This document shows, piece by piece, positions 10,360 to 21,444 of a stretch of 64,000 bases of DNA (position 1 is the stretch's first letter; each line of letters opens with the position of its first letter). Position numbers and translations under genes: made by a program. Origin of the DNA: Aphrocallistes beatrix (lineage: Eukaryota > Porifera > Hexactinellida > Sceptrulophora > Aphrocallistidae); assembly GCA_963281255.1 (NCBI GenBank), contig OY725492.1:806001-870000 (forward strand), written 5' to 3'. The notes under the pieces are model-generated. The model saw nothing but the letters and a program-made list of their open reading frames with translations. It had not been told where the DNA came from and did not search any database.

Positions 10360-10925
10360 TCTAAAATTTCTAACTCCCTACCACCATCAGTAGTCACTTA
10401 TTGGAGCCAGATGTCCCTTGAACTCTTTATCACAGTGTACTATTCCATTAAAAATGGTAAAGCTGTACAAAGTGGAAACTTCCAACGGGTCCTAATATTA
10501 TCATTTGGAGCAGTGAAACTCAACATCGGGTGAGATTGGCTGGTACTCCTGAGCCATACCTTGTTCTGCTGCTTATGCTTTGACTCTGAAAATCGTGTCC
10601 AGGTTTCATCTCCTGACTATTGTACAGATCTCAAATAATCGCCTTTTATCATAATGGCCACAGGTGTGACTTTGCTGAATTAAATCGAGCCCTCTTTTGT
10701 CTCTCAAGAAGCAAAGGTGGTACCCAACGGGAAGAAAGTTTCCTCAGATCAAGATGCAGATCTCGTGAACTGCCTCCGATGACGAGTTTAGGTGGTTAGC
10801 AATACTCTCGATCGTTATATGTGGATCTTCTTCGAAATTTTCTATACCAGAGATATGTTGTTCGAAGTTGTCGTCGTAAGATAATCTCCTATTGACTCTC
10901 TCCTACCATGAAAACGTATACTCTA
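10360..10925 (-). pseudogene. Mariner-type transposase relic
   Basis: Degenerate, with several stops and frame changes. Readable pieces in order: E-N-F-E-E-D-P-H-I-T-I-E-S-I-A-N-H-L (N-terminal helix-turn-helix region), L-R-K-L-S-S-R-W-V-P-P-L-L, Q-K-R-A-R-F, then G-D-E-T-W-T-R-F with K-x-K-Q-Q-N-K-V-W (first catalytic Asp block), and F-N-G-I-V. This order is that of mariner transposases. The C-terminal half is missing. No terminal repeats were found around it. Confidence 0.75.
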
Positions 10926-11446
10926 CTTCTTCACTGTAGATTCTGAACATGTTTCACTACCATAAACTAGAGATAGATCATTGAAAAAGTTCTTGGAACA
11001 TCTTCTATAATTAATCGGATTATATTGACTCTATACTCTGCATTAAACTTCGGTGTTTTTCATACATATCACTGTGAGTTAAATAGCTAAAAGTAAATGG
11101 ATGTACTGTACCTGCAAAAGTGGTTGACTAATTTAGACAAACCAAAGGACAGGGTGTCCTAAAGGTCTTGGCCGGTATATTTCGATAGGTCATTTTTGTT
11201 TATTTTGAAACCCCTATAGTCTCATTTTATCCACTTTGTTAACTGAATTCATTTTTACTATTCGAAATTTACGCTCCTCTAACTACTTGATTTTATTTTC
11301 TATTTCAAATGTCTATTTTCCAACGTCTGGATTATCCTTCCAAAATGAATGTGCAAAATCATGGGATTTCAGTTCGCTCTCAGGCAATTAGAACGATTGA
11401 AGGGGGTTTTGGACAAAAAGTTGCCTTGAGGTTGGGTAACAATGAC
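10926..11446 (-). other. Unassigned M-G intron sequence of U0/U1
   Basis: AT-rich intronic DNA between the mariner relic and the X fragment. No open frame, RNA or repeat recognised. The plus-strand open frame at 10059-10343 to its left is also unassigned. Confidence 0.5.
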
Positions 11447-11596
11447 GTCATAATTCTATGATGAGCTGACATTTTGGTCTGAGCTCAGAACTTATTGGGA
11501 CCATAGCCAAAAGACTCCCACATGCCAAAAATCAGCTTTCTGTGCCAGGCAGTTTCTTCAATCAATTCGTTACACACGAGTTTTAATAGTAAGGAT
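11447..11596 (+). mobile_element. Family X end fragment
   Basis: Carries the X end: CCCACATGCCAAAAATCAGC, then CTTCAATCAATTCGTTACA, then the terminal GAGTTTTAATAGTAAGGAT. The same terminus meets the same intron sequence (TTAAAAATCG) in U2 (20337), U3 (39113) and, slightly altered, U4 (50470). Confidence 0.75.
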
Positions 11597-11776
11597 TTAA
11601 AAATCGTATTTCGAAACTGCATCATAAATAATTTGCGGATTTTGATACAGAATAGATCCATAAAGCAAGCAAGTGTGAAATGCATTAATCTAAAATATGC
11701 AGCAGCATCAATCATTCAAATCGTTATGTTTTAATATTTTACATGTGTATATATATACATACATATATATACGCTA

Positions 11777-12454
11777 GGGTGCTCCAAAAAATTCCAAAGT
11801 TTGAATCTTATGATGCACACTCTTCAAATAGTTTACCTTCATCACCAAGTATTCACCATTAAATTTTCATGCAATTTGGAGATAGTTTAGTGGTCGCGCA
11901 AGGTAGCCTCCCCCTCGTGCTAATTTATAATGGAATATGTCAGGGTTGAGGCCAGAAGTTGTAAAAAGCGTACTTCTGACATTTAAATATACTCGTAGCT
12001 TGATTTTTGTGATATTTGAGGGTGGTTTGATATCAGCGAATAATACATTTTAATAACCTAAAATCTACCGGTTCCGAGATATTGGTGAAAACAGTTGGGA
12101 CCATTAATAATTTCAAGTATGAATGCTGATCCCAACTGTTTTCACCAATATCTCGGAATCGGTAGATTTTAGGTTATTAAAATGTATTATTCGCTGATAT
12201 CAAACCACCCTCAAATATCACAAAAATCAAGCTACTAGTATATTTAATTGTCAGAAGTACGCTTTTTACAACTTCTGGCCTCAACCCGGATATATTCCAT
12301 TATAAAAAAGCACGAGGGGGAGGCTACCTTGCGCGACCACTAAACTATCTCCAAATTGCATGAAAATTTAATGGTGAATACTTGGTAATGAAGGTAAACT
12401 ATTTGAAGAGTGTGCATCATAAGATTTAAACTTTGGAATTTTTTGGAGCACCCT
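11777..12454. mobile_element. Near-perfect 678-bp palindrome (foldback MITE)
   Basis: Ends AGGGTGCTCCAAAAAATTCC and inverse. Arms of about 325 bp are nearly identical, including GTGGTCGCGCAAGGTAGCCT and the inverse; the loop is about 25 bp near 12100-12125. It splits the G-slot intron of U1, which is uninterrupted in U2-U4. Pol III or protein-coding remnants were not seen. Confidence 0.85.
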
Positions 12455-12498
12455 AATATACGCGTATACTTAAATATCTCATTATGCATATATCTTAC

Positions 12499-12798
12499 TT
12501 GCTTCGTGAGTGCGTGCACAATTTGGAGAACTAAATTCACTCGATCCTGCTCCGTTTCCAACGCGAACCATTACACAGTAATAAACATTTGGTAGAAGTC
12601 CAGTCAGATTTACAGACATCGTGTTAATATTTATATCCAAAAGTCTTTCAGTTGTATCCAACACCGATCCACTATATCTAACTTGGTATCGTGTTAAAAC
12701 TCCATTTTGATCTATCAATTCAGGAGCATTCCATTCTGCCTGTATCGCAGTGCTGCTTATGGAATATACTGTCAAGTTGAGTGGAGGAGTTGAAGGAA
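12499..12798 (-). CDS. FN3 exon, U1 slot G
   Basis: Complete domain exon. Slot G marks: T-P-P-L-N-L-T-V, V-L-T-R-Y-Q-V-R, L-L-D-I-N-I-N-T-M, S-V-N-L-T-G (a sequon found only in slot G) and V-R-V-G-N-G-A-G. Residue 15 is S (I-S-S-T), so that sequon is lost, and S-S-E-F replaces L-S-E-F. Confidence 0.92.
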
Positions 12799-13565
12799 CT
12801 AGAAATAAATATATGGTAAAAAGTACAATTAAGGCATGTATTGTAGTATCCATACTATCAATACTAAATATTTCATCTGTCATAGGTTTTATTCAAGCCG
12901 TAATAAACCATAATTTTACATAGTTTTCCAATTTAATTTGGATATTTATCAATTTTATTAAAAGTTATCTAACCACCACAAAGACTTAAAACTGTTATTT
13001 TACACTCTGGACCTGCATTATTATATTGCTAACACATAGATCTAAGATAATAGGATATATTATACCAATACCAAATCCTTACTATTTAATTATGAGCAAT
13101 ATCCAAAGAACACCAAATCAAAACACGACCTACTATAACTAAACTCTTATTTAATACAGGTCACGCAACTAAAATAACCAATATCATTTACGCAATTTCA
13201 TCTTGTAGATCGTCTCACCGCTATTAATATTTAGAGGGGCCCTCCCCAAATTTGAAGAGTAGGAAAAATAGGGGAGCCCCCCCAAATTTGGAGAACCTCG
13301 AGGAATATATGATAGCGTTGAAATTTGGGGAGCCTCCCACCCTCGAGTACGTATATGGAAATATTATATATTTTGGGAAATGCCCAAATTTGGGAGCCCC
13401 CAACCACAAAAGAACCCATACAAGCACTCCACAAAAAAAAAAAGCTGAGATGTATAATTCTATATATACAGATGCACTCACACGAAAAATACAAATGTAT
13501 CTGACATTATATTTTAAACTCTTATATTTATAAGATATACATATTTTATTCTGCATAAATCTTAC
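12799..13565 (-). other. G-A intron of U1 with C/G-run motifs
   Basis: The stretch 13215-13430 holds GGGAGCCCCC and CCAAATTTGG runs and recurs in the same place in U2 (22765-22975), in remnant form in U3 (40960-40990), and in U4 (52310-52450). The rest resembles 21000-21060 and 51060-51330. No gene seen. Confidence 0.6.
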
Positions 13566-13865
13566 TTGCTTCTTGAGTGCGGGCACAATTTGGGGAACTA
13601 AATTCACTCAATCCTGCTCCGTTTTCAATCCGAATTATTACACAATAATAAACATTTGGTAGAAGTCCAGTCAGAATTACAGACATCGTGTTAATACTCA
13701 GATTCAAAGTTCTTTCAGTTGTATCAAACTCAAATCCATTATATTTAACTTGGTAACTTGTTAAAACTCCATTTTGATCTATCAATTCAGGAGCATTCCA
13801 TTCTGCCTGTATTGCAGTGCTGTTTATACTATATACTGTGAAGTTAACTGGAGGAGTTGAAGGGA
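13566..13865 (-). CDS. FN3 exon, U1 slot A
   Basis: Complete domain exon with slot A marks V-N-F-T-V-Y-S-I-N and Y-N-G-F-E-F-D-T-T-E-R-T-L. I-I-R-I-E-N-G-A-G follows the Y-Y-C. The 213-bp intron to slot B on the right is of the short conserved type. Confidence 0.92.
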
Positions 13866-14078
13866 CTAGAAATAGATGGAAGAACTAATAGAAGACTCTA
13901 AGTTAGAATAATTTCATCAATCAAAAGTATAAAGAAAGCAAAGCTATTCAAAAATTGCCTCACTTGAGTGGTTCTATAAAAATCGAAAATTATAACAAGT
14001 GTTAATATATTACTAGTATATACAGCATCATGTCCAATATTTTAACATGTTATATAATTAATTATGCATAAATCTTAC

Positions 14079-14378
14079 TTGCTTCTTGAGTGCGCGCACA
14101 ATTTGGGGAACTAAATTCACTCAATCCTGCTCCGTTTTCAACACGAATCATTACACAGTAATACACATTTGGTAGAAGTCCAGTCAGAATTACAGACATC
14201 GTGTTGACATTTAGATTCAGAACTCTTTCAGTTGTATCCAAAACTGATCCATTATATTTAACTTGGTAACTTGTTAAAACTCCATTTTGATCTATCAATT
14301 CAGGAGCATTCCACTCTGCCTGTATTGCAGTGCTGTTTAAGGGTAAAACTGTGATGTTAACTGGAGGAGTTGACGGAA
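14079..14378 (-). CDS. FN3 exon, U1 slot B
   Basis: Complete domain exon. Start reads V-N-I-T-V-L-P-L-N-S-T; the middle V-L-N-L-N-V-N-T-M loses the residue-55 sequon. M-I-R-V-E-N-G-A-G follows Y-Y-C. Donor A|GTAAGA. Confidence 0.92.
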
Positions 14379-14504
14379 CTAGAAATATAAATAGATGTGT
14401 GTAGGTGAATATATTTCATCAATGCATGTATTTTGATATACAACAGCATTTGCAGAAAAAAAAATTTTACTCATTATATTTTGAACTCTTGATTTGTGTA
14501 TATA

Positions 14505-15069
14505 CAGGGTGGTCCACGGATGATCTACTGATTTTAAAATGTTATATTTCAGAAACTTCATCTCAGAGTTTGGGAATGACCACTCGTTTTATTGCCCAAA
14601 CTAATACATTTTGATATTTACTAGCAAAAGTCCCGTTAGATAATGTCATTGCGTTTAAAGACTGAGATGAAAGTTCCCATTGTGAAATGGTACTATGACA
14701 ATGTTAAGAGTATAGTCAGAACACAAAGGATGGTTCTAGCAGTGAAAACTGGACCTGGTGCTGGTTTATTGGCAACTGAACCATTCTCCTCGAATTTCTT
14801 AACAAGATTCCTGATTATTTGTCCACATGGAGCTGTTTTACACTTGTAAATTCTCTTGAAAGTGCTCTGTATTCTGACTATACCATTTCACAATGTTGAC
14901 TTTCATTTCAGTCTCTAAACGCAAAGACATAATCTAACGGGATTTTTGCTAGTAAATATCAAAATGTATTAGTTTGGGCAATAAAACGAGTGATCATTGT
15001 TAAAAATCTGAGATGAAGTTCCTGAAATATAACATTTTAAAATCAGTAGATTATCTGTGGACCACCCTG
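14505..15069. mobile_element. CAGGGTGGTCC MITE carrying a transposase start
   Basis: 565 bp with TA on both sides; ends CAGGGTGGTCCACGGATGAT and near-inverse. The two arms pair over more than 150 bp and each includes the first codons of a transposase-like frame (see 14735-14930). The U4 B-H intron shows the empty site (GTGTATACATATAATTATGG). Confidence 0.85.
14735..14930 (-). pseudogene. Helix-turn-helix relic of a Tc1/mariner-type transposase
   Basis: Minus-strand reading from an ATG at 14930: M-S-L-R-L-E-T-E-M-K-V-N-I-V-K-W-Y, a frame break, then C-G-Q-I-I-R-N-L-V-K-K-F-E-E-N-G-S-V-A-N-K-P-A-P-G. The second block is the recognition-helix region seen in many Tc1/mariner relatives (I-R-N-L-V-x-K-F-E-x-T-G-S-V). 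The start region is repeated inverted at 14643-14700 on the plus strand. No catalytic domain remains. Confidence 0.7.
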
Positions 15070-15095
15070 TACATATAATTATGGCTAAATCTTAC

Positions 15096-15395
15096 TTGCT
15101 TCGTGAGTGCGTGCACAATTTGGAGAACTAAATTCACTCAATCCTGCTCTATTTTCAACCCGAATTATTACACAGTAATAAACATTTGGTAGAAGTCCAG
15201 TCAGAATTACAGACATCGTGTTAATACTTAGATTCAAAGATCTTTCAGTTGTATCCAACACTGATCCATTATATCTAACTTGGTAACTTGTTAAAACTCC
15301 ATTTTGATCTATCAATTCAGGAGCATTCCATTCTGCCTGTATTGCAGTGCTGTTTAAAGAATATACTGTCAAATTAACTGGAGGAGTTGAAGGAA
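15096..15395 (-). CDS. FN3 exon, U1 slot H
   Basis: Complete domain exon: V-N-L-T-V-Y-S-L-N, N-G-S-V-L-D-T-T-E-R-S-L, I-I-R-V-E-N-R-A-G-L. All four sequons intact. Its donor side carries the slot H flank ATGGCTAAATC. Confidence 0.92.
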
Positions 15396-16032
15396 CTAGA
15401 AAGAGATATATGTAGGTGAATACAACTCATGTAGGTGAATACAACTTTTTTTCTAGAGATTAATATTAATAGTACAGAATCATTAATTAAATATGAAATC
15501 TTGAAATGAAACTAACTTAGTCAAATTCTAGCCACGAATGAGGCAAATGGGGCAATGTCGGATTGAGTTAGCATAAAGATCTGAAATATATATTAAAATG
15601 ACTTATAATAGCCGTTGAGAATTCGCTTTTGTATATGTAAAATTGTAAATAAACCATAAAATATTAATCTTACAACATTCAAAGTGCAAAATCGGAGCAT
15701 GCATGGTGAAACACCCTAATTAGTCTTTCAAATATACTTATATCTCGAAAAAGCTTTGCAGTGGTAGTGTTGAAATATGAATAAATACTTATAAAAACAG
15801 GAAGTGATAAGATTTTGCGAAAAAATGTTGACGGTGCACATCTACCCCAAAGAGAGATCCTACATGATTTGATAAAAATCTTTCAGATTGCGGGGGGCGC
15901 AGTCGTTTGCGTACGGACATACATACATGCATACACATGAGCTGCACTAAAAAGCGATATCTTCAGAAACATTAAATCCGTTATGTTTTAAACTTTTTAT
16001 ATGCGTATATATTTCACATGCATAAATCTTAC
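15396..16032 (-). other. H-K intron of U1 with repeat Z
   Basis: Begins with slot H intron sequence. From about 15580 to 15945 it holds repeat Z, ending in the phrases GAGATCCTACATG and TACGGACATACATAC also seen at 41200-41270 and 53330-53400. No gene seen. Confidence 0.6.
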
Positions 16033-16332
16033 CTGCTTCTTGAGTGCGTGCACAATTTTGAGGACTAAATTCACTAAATCCTGCCCCGTTTTCAACTCGA
16101 ATCAATACACAGTAATACACATTTGGTAGAAGTCCAGTCAGAATTACAGACATCGTGTTAATACTTAGATTCAGAACTCTTTCTGTTGTATCCAACACTG
16201 ATCCGTTATATTTAACTTGGTAACTTGTTAAAACTCCATTTTGATCTATCAATTCAGGAGCATTCCATTCTGCCTGTATTGCAGTGCTGTTTATGGAATA
16301 TACTGAGATGTTAATTGGAGGAGTTGAAGGAA
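16033..16332 (-). CDS. FN3 exon, U1 slot K
   Basis: Complete domain exon: I-N-I-S-V-Y-S-I-N start, V-L-D-T-T-E-R-V-L-N-L, V-L-I-R-V-E-N-G-A-G and the unusual F-S-P-Q-N-C. Donor G|GTAAGA. All four sequons intact. The flank GCGATATCTTCAGAAAC is shared with U4-K. Confidence 0.92.
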
Positions 16333-16370
16333 CTACAAAGAGATGTATGTATGTCATTAATTGATATTTT

Positions 16371-16795
16371 TCAAGCGCGATCCGATTGCTTACGCGGCGC
16401 AGGCTGGGGGATACTTTGTATCCGCCGGAGGCGCCCTTTTGGGCGCCTGAGCTAACATAGACAAATAATACACTAGATAATGTCTCTAAATACGTCTGTC
16501 TTACTGTTATAATCGATATCACTCGAAATATCACAAACTTTGTCAATTTTAAAATTTTTGATGCGTAATGATGTCATAACAGAGTGATGAACCATCATTT
16601 TTATGATAGTTGTATCATATATCCGATATATTAATAGACACATTCTATTGAAATTTCAGCCTTTTAGCACCTAAATGACTGAGTTAGTGTCGAAAAACTG
16701 AATTTTCGAATTATAAAAAGGTGACATTGACGTCATAATTCCATGATGATTTGACATTTTCGCCTGAGGTCAGAACTTAGTGGAGCCTCTGTATA
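16371..16795 (+). mobile_element. Family X element, truncated
   Basis: GC-rich module at 16371-16450 (GGCGCCCTTTTGGGCGCC palindrome), then the X body with TGATGTCATAACAGAGTGATG and TGACGTCATAATTCCATGATG. It breaks off at TAGTGGAGCC before the CTTCAATC end. Confidence 0.65.
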
Positions 16796-17473
16796 TCTAA
16801 ATGTAATACGTAGAGATAGGCTATATAAATTTAATCCATTGAACTCATTGAAACCTTGTCTCCTGATTCGTTTATAGGCTAGTTCTGTTCTGAAAATTTT
16901 GCTGTTATTTAACTCTATTTATACTAGGCCTCAGTTTTGCGCACTTGATGCTAATTCCCGTTTTACCATTGAAAATCAATGTATTTATGTTTTCATATTT
17001 AGATAGTTCTAGGAATTGCAAAGGTAAATTCGAATAGTTTCACTTCTTATGCGATTTTAACCACTTTCACCACTCAAAATGTGGCAAATAGAGTCCGTGA
17101 TCTTAAAGAAATTGATATTACTTCGCTAGGTAAAAAAGAGAGGTCGCTGAAAATATCATTGTATAGGTTATATGTATTCTATGTAGAATTCATTGCGATA
17201 ATTTTGCTGTAGAATTGATGATAACATTGATGAACAAAACAGCAAAATCTATTTTCATTAAGTGCCCAAAACTGAGGTCTATATATGGAGTTGGGTAACC
17301 ATAAATCAAAGGCTAATCCTCTATGGAATATTATAGGCAAATCGAAAATACCCAATATTCATTACTCTCTTACATATATACAGATATGGATCACTATTTA
17401 TTGATTGCCCAAGTAATTTTAAGCATTTTTGAATATTCATAGTATATACGTAATTATTCTGCATAAATCTTAC
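16796..17473 (-). other. K-L intron of U1, unassigned part
   Basis: A CCTCAGTTTTG phrase near 16928 and its inverse near 17270 (CAAAACTGAGG) suggest an inverted repeat of about 350 bp (TAGGCCTCAGTTTTGCGCAC and AGTGCCCAAAACTGAGGTCTA). The last 100 bp match the slot L flank of U3 and U4 (TTTATTGATTG). Confidence 0.5.
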
Positions 17474-17773
17474 CTGCTTCGTGAGTGCGTGTACAATTTG
17501 GAGAACTAAATTCGCTCAATCCTGCTCCGTTTTCAACCCGAATTATTACACAGTAATAAGTATTTGGTAGAAGTTCAGTTAGGATTACAGACATCATGTC
17601 AATACTTAGATTCAGAACTCTTTCAGTTGTATCCAACACTGATCCACTATATCTAACTTGGTAACTTGTTAAAACTCCATTTTGATCTAACAATTCAGGA
17701 GCATTCCATTCTGCCTGTATCGCAGTGCTGTTTAAAGAATAAACTGTCAAGTTAACTGGAGGAGTTGAAGGAA
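17474..17773 (-). CDS. FN3 exon, U1 slot L
   Basis: Complete domain exon: P-E-L-L-D-Q-N-G, Y-S-G-S-V-L-D (residue-43 sequon lost), L-S-I-D-M-M, L-T-E-L-L-P-N-T-Y-Y. The D-M-M and N-T-Y-Y marks are shared with U2-L only. Donor G|GTAAGA. Confidence 0.92.
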
Positions 17774-17919
17774 CTAGAAATAAAAGCATGTAGGTGAATG
17801 TTACATACTAATTTGGTTTTTGAGATACGCTCAGTCCACTCTAATTGTCCACTTCTGTAATTGTCCAAGTTCTATATTTGTCCACTTAACAGAATAAGAG
17901 TACTATGTGCAAAGATACT

Positions 17920-19035
17920 TCGAAGATCTAAGCGAAATCTTCATACCACGCTGTGATAGGTGACAACTTGTGCTAACCAATGAAATTCGTTTTTATATTA
18001 TTCAAATACATTAGGATCTAAACAGTGGTGACTTATGCAATCAAAAACAGACTATTTGTGATTGAAATTTATTGGTTCATGTGAGAACCAATCAATTATC
18101 AGACTTTTACAATGCGATTCACACAATTCTATTTCATTAAATAATTGAATACAGCTATTTTGAGTCTATAATTTGATTGTTAAAAGTTATTTAATGATCG
18201 AATTGATTGATCGTAACATATAACATAGTCATTTCTCTGAATCAAAATTAATCTATTACAAGCGCGCTTCGCTTGCTTGCGCTGCGCGGCTTGCAGACAC
18301 TGTGTGTCTGCAGATTTACCCAGTGGGAGCTTGGGAATATTAGAGAAACAATACGTCGCTTTCTTACTAAGTACGCTGGATTGTCATTTGTCTACGGTTA
18401 CATTTAATAAATCAGAACTGTAGCAGAAATTTTGTTTCGTGATAAATATAATTTACTTCGTATTAAGTCAACTAATCCTGAATGTAAGCTAAATTTGAAT
18501 ACACAAAGTTCACATTGCTAAAGATTATTATACTTAAATAATCAATTCCAGTCCATGTCGTTAAAAGTTATTTTATGATCGAATTGATTGATCGTAGCAT
18601 ATAACACACTTTAATTGTTGTTAACAATCAAATTATAGACTCAAAATAGCTGTATTCAATCATTTATATGAAATAGAATCGTGTGAATGGCATTATAAAA
18701 GGCTGATAATTGATTGGTTCACATAAACCAATGAATTTCAATCACAAATAGTTATTTTGATTGTATGCATAAGTCAATACTATTTTATTCCAATGTATTT
18801 GCATTATAAAATAATTGAATTTGATTGGTCAGCACATTTTGTCACCTATCTCGGCGAAGTGTGAACATTTCGCTTAGATCTTCGAACTTAATCCTAGATT
18901 CATCATTTGACACCTACATGCCAATTTTCGTATCTCTACGACTTGCCAATTCTTCAATCAATAGGACAAACAAACAAAAAAACAAAAAATCAAAAAAACA
19001 AAAAAATCCTAGCATTTTAATATATAGGAGTATTA
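17920..19035. mobile_element. Foldback repeat with GC module in its loop
   Basis: Arms of about 310 bp (17925-18230 and 18595-18900) are inverse to each other, both containing CCAATCAATTATC-type and TGATCGTA phrases. The loop carries the GC-rich module at 18258-18335. The right end continues into the family Y head (CAATCAATAGGACAAACAAAC, then TTTTAATATATAGG). A single related arm lies at 58806-59170. Confidence 0.65.
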
Positions 19036-19113
19036 ATAAATAGATAGAGAGAGTATTAATAAATAGATAGAGAGCAATATTTTCAAAGAAATTTCATTAT
19101 TCACAAATCTTAC

Positions 19114-19413
19114 TTGCTTCTTGAGTACGTGCACAATTTAGAGAACTAAATTCACTGAATCCTGCTCCATTTTCAATCCGAATTATTACACAGTAATAAA
19201 CATTTGGTAGAAGTCCAGTCAGAATTACAGACATCGTGTTAATACTTAGATTCAAAGATCTTTCAGTTGTATCCAACTCTGAACCATTATATCTAACTTG
19301 GTAACTTGTTAAAACTCCATTTTGATCTATCAATTCAGGAGCATTCCATTCTGTCTGTATCGCAGTGCTGTTTATGGAATATACTGAGATGTTAACTGGA
19401 GGAGTTGAAGGAA
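19114..19413 (-). CDS. FN3 exon, U1 slot M
   Basis: Complete domain exon: V-N-I-S-V-Y-S-I-N, A-I-Q-T-E-W (A21 changed to T), N-G-S-E-L-D-T-T-E-R-S-L, S-S-L-N-C. Four sequons intact. Donor A|GTAAGA. Confidence 0.92.
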
Positions 19414-19449
19414 CTAGAAATAGATTTATATAGGTAAATGTAATATATT

Positions 19450-20135
19450 ACAAGCGTACTTTATGTGCTTGCGCTGCGCGGCTTGAGGACACTGCGTATC
19501 CGCAGAGTCGCGTTGCGGAAGCCTGAGATATATCAAAAAATTCTTAATTATTATCTAATTATATACTAAAAAACGAATTATTTACCACTTAAATACCACA
19601 ATATGATATTTGAAATCTACACGACTAAAACTTTAAGTAAACTGCTGAAAGTAGGTTTCTAGCCTATTTTGGTAGTTTGTTTACTTTATTTCTATATTAT
19701 AACAAAAGGAAACAAATAGTTATCATACAGATTCGAGAATATGATGTTCGGGATCACACAACCCAAATATTCCATGGCAATCGTTTGGAAGCAGGTCACT
19801 CGCATTTTTTTAAAAATTTGCTAAAAGGTGCGAAAATATACATAATACATTTTTAGTGATAATTATATACTATAATCTTGTATATTAAAACGCTAGGATT
19901 TTCTTTTGTGTGTTTGTCCGAATTGATTGAAGAATTGGTAAGTAGTAGAGATATGAAAATTGGCATAAGCAAATTCCACTGTATTATTCTACGTTCTGAG
20001 ATCTTGCTTACTTTATTATGTCACAGCAAAAAAATGAAAATTCGGTATCGACTTTATCTGCGATGTATTCAAATCGCAAATCAATCAAACATCGCATTGC
20101 TAGACTTCGTTACAGATTTAAAATAAAGTTGTAAC
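19450..20135. repeat. GC module, Y body and a second Y head
   Basis: Module at 19450-19526 at the conserved slot M site, body to about 19860. From 19877 a separate family Y head starts (TATATTAAAACGCTAGGATT, then GTTTGTCCGAATTGATTGAA) in plus orientation and fades by 20135. Confidence 0.6.
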
Positions 20136-20227
20136 AAATATTGCTTTTTGAACAATTGCAATTTTACGACATATTGATTGACTTTGTATCAGGATCAATT
20201 AGGAATCACGGCAAAGTCAATCCATAA

Positions 20228-20299
20228 CTCCGAGTTACGGGTATCTCCTTTAGCCGGGAGGATGCCCGCCCGGTTGAAGGAGGTGGAAGTAACTCGGAG
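20228..20299. other. Strong two-stem hairpin, candidate structured RNA
   Basis: Outer stem of 11 bp (20228-20238 with 20289-20299), a symmetric 6/6 internal loop, inner stem of 14 pairs including two G-T (20245-20258 with 20269-20282), and a 10-base loop. It is GC-rich in an AT-rich intron and occurs once in the window. Could be a structured RNA, or a decayed foldback; there is no polymerase III box or poly-T stop to decide. Confidence 0.45.
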
Positions 20300-20506
20300 G
20301 TCCGGATCTGAGAGAGTCTATTGTATACTAAATATATTAATCGAGTTTTAACAGTAAGGATAAAAAATCGTATTTCGAAACTGTATCATAAACTATTTGC
20401 GGATTTTTTTTTACAGGATAAAGCAAGCACGTTTGAAATGCATTCATCTAAAATATGTAGCAACATCAATAATACAAATCGTTATGTGTTAAAATTTTTA
20501 CATATG

Positions 20507-20511
<5 letters not shown>

Positions 20512-20541
<30 letters not shown>
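20512..20541. repeat. (TA)n microsatellite
   Basis: About 14 TA units just left of the U2-G donor, 26 bp from the exon. Confidence 0.9.
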
Positions 20542-20544
<3 letters not shown>

Positions 20545-20566
20545 TCTCATTATGCATATATCTTAC

Positions 20567-20866
20567 TTGCTTCGTGAGTGCGTGCACAATTTGGAGAACT
20601 AAATTCACTCAACCCTGCTCCGTTTCCAACGCGAACCATTACACAGTAATAAACATTTGGTAGAAGTCCAGTCAGATTTACAGACATAGTGTTGATATTT
20701 ATATCCAAAAGTCTTTCAGTTGTATCCAACACCGATCCACTATATCTAACTTGGTAACGTGTTAAAACTCCATTTTGATCTATCAATTCTGGAGCATTCC
20801 ATTCTGCCTGTATCGCAGTGCTGTCTATGGAATAAACTGTCAAGTTGAGTGGAGGAGTTGAAGGAA
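20567..20866 (-). CDS. FN3 exon, U2 slot G
   Basis: Complete domain exon. T-P-P-L-N-L-T-V, S-I-D-S-T (N15 to D, sequon lost), L-L-D-I-N-I-N-T-M, S-V-N-L-T-G. Very close to U3-G and U1-G. Confidence 0.92.
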
Positions 20867-21436
20867 CTAGAAATAAATATATGGTTAAAAGTACAATTAA
20901 GGCATGTATTGCAGTATAAATACTATCAATACTAAATGTTTCATCTGCCATAGCATAGCATACATAGCATAAGAAAATAGTATATAATGAATCTTATTAT
21001 AGACCTCGCAAAACGTTGCCAGAAATTACGAGCAATATCCAAAGAACACCAAATCAAAACACAGCTATGAATTCTTAGTGTTTATGATCTATACTATTTG
21101 AATTATGGCTAAAACATTCAACTGTCTGTTTCCATAGGAACTGAGGAATGCATATACATTCAATTTAAGATATTCAGTTGTTTTTTTTAATTAAGGCCTT
21201 CTTATTGTTGTTTTATCAAAAAAATCAAGCTCTAGAAATGCAGATAACGATGTTTTAAATGATCTACAACAGCAGCATTTTCGCTCTAAAAAGAGCCTAT
21301 TGCGCAATCACATGATGACATATGTTTTACAGCTAAATCGCATACGCTGATATGATATTTGTATATGGTAATAATACTTTTCAAAGGTCTATCGTATACG
21401 GTTTTTGATTTATCAGTCTAATTAAATTTTGACTAT
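20867..21436 (-). other. G-A intron of U2, first part
   Basis: Contains one arm of a palindromic repeat whose two-armed form is at U4 52870-53275 (TCTATCGTATACGGTTTTTGATTTATC here; matching phrases there). No gene seen. Confidence 0.55.
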
Positions 21437-21444
21437 GTTAAAAC

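Noticed and set aside
18825-19043. Plus-strand frame here and similar ones at 58807-58995 and 63393-63647
   Set aside because: All are translations of family Y heads.
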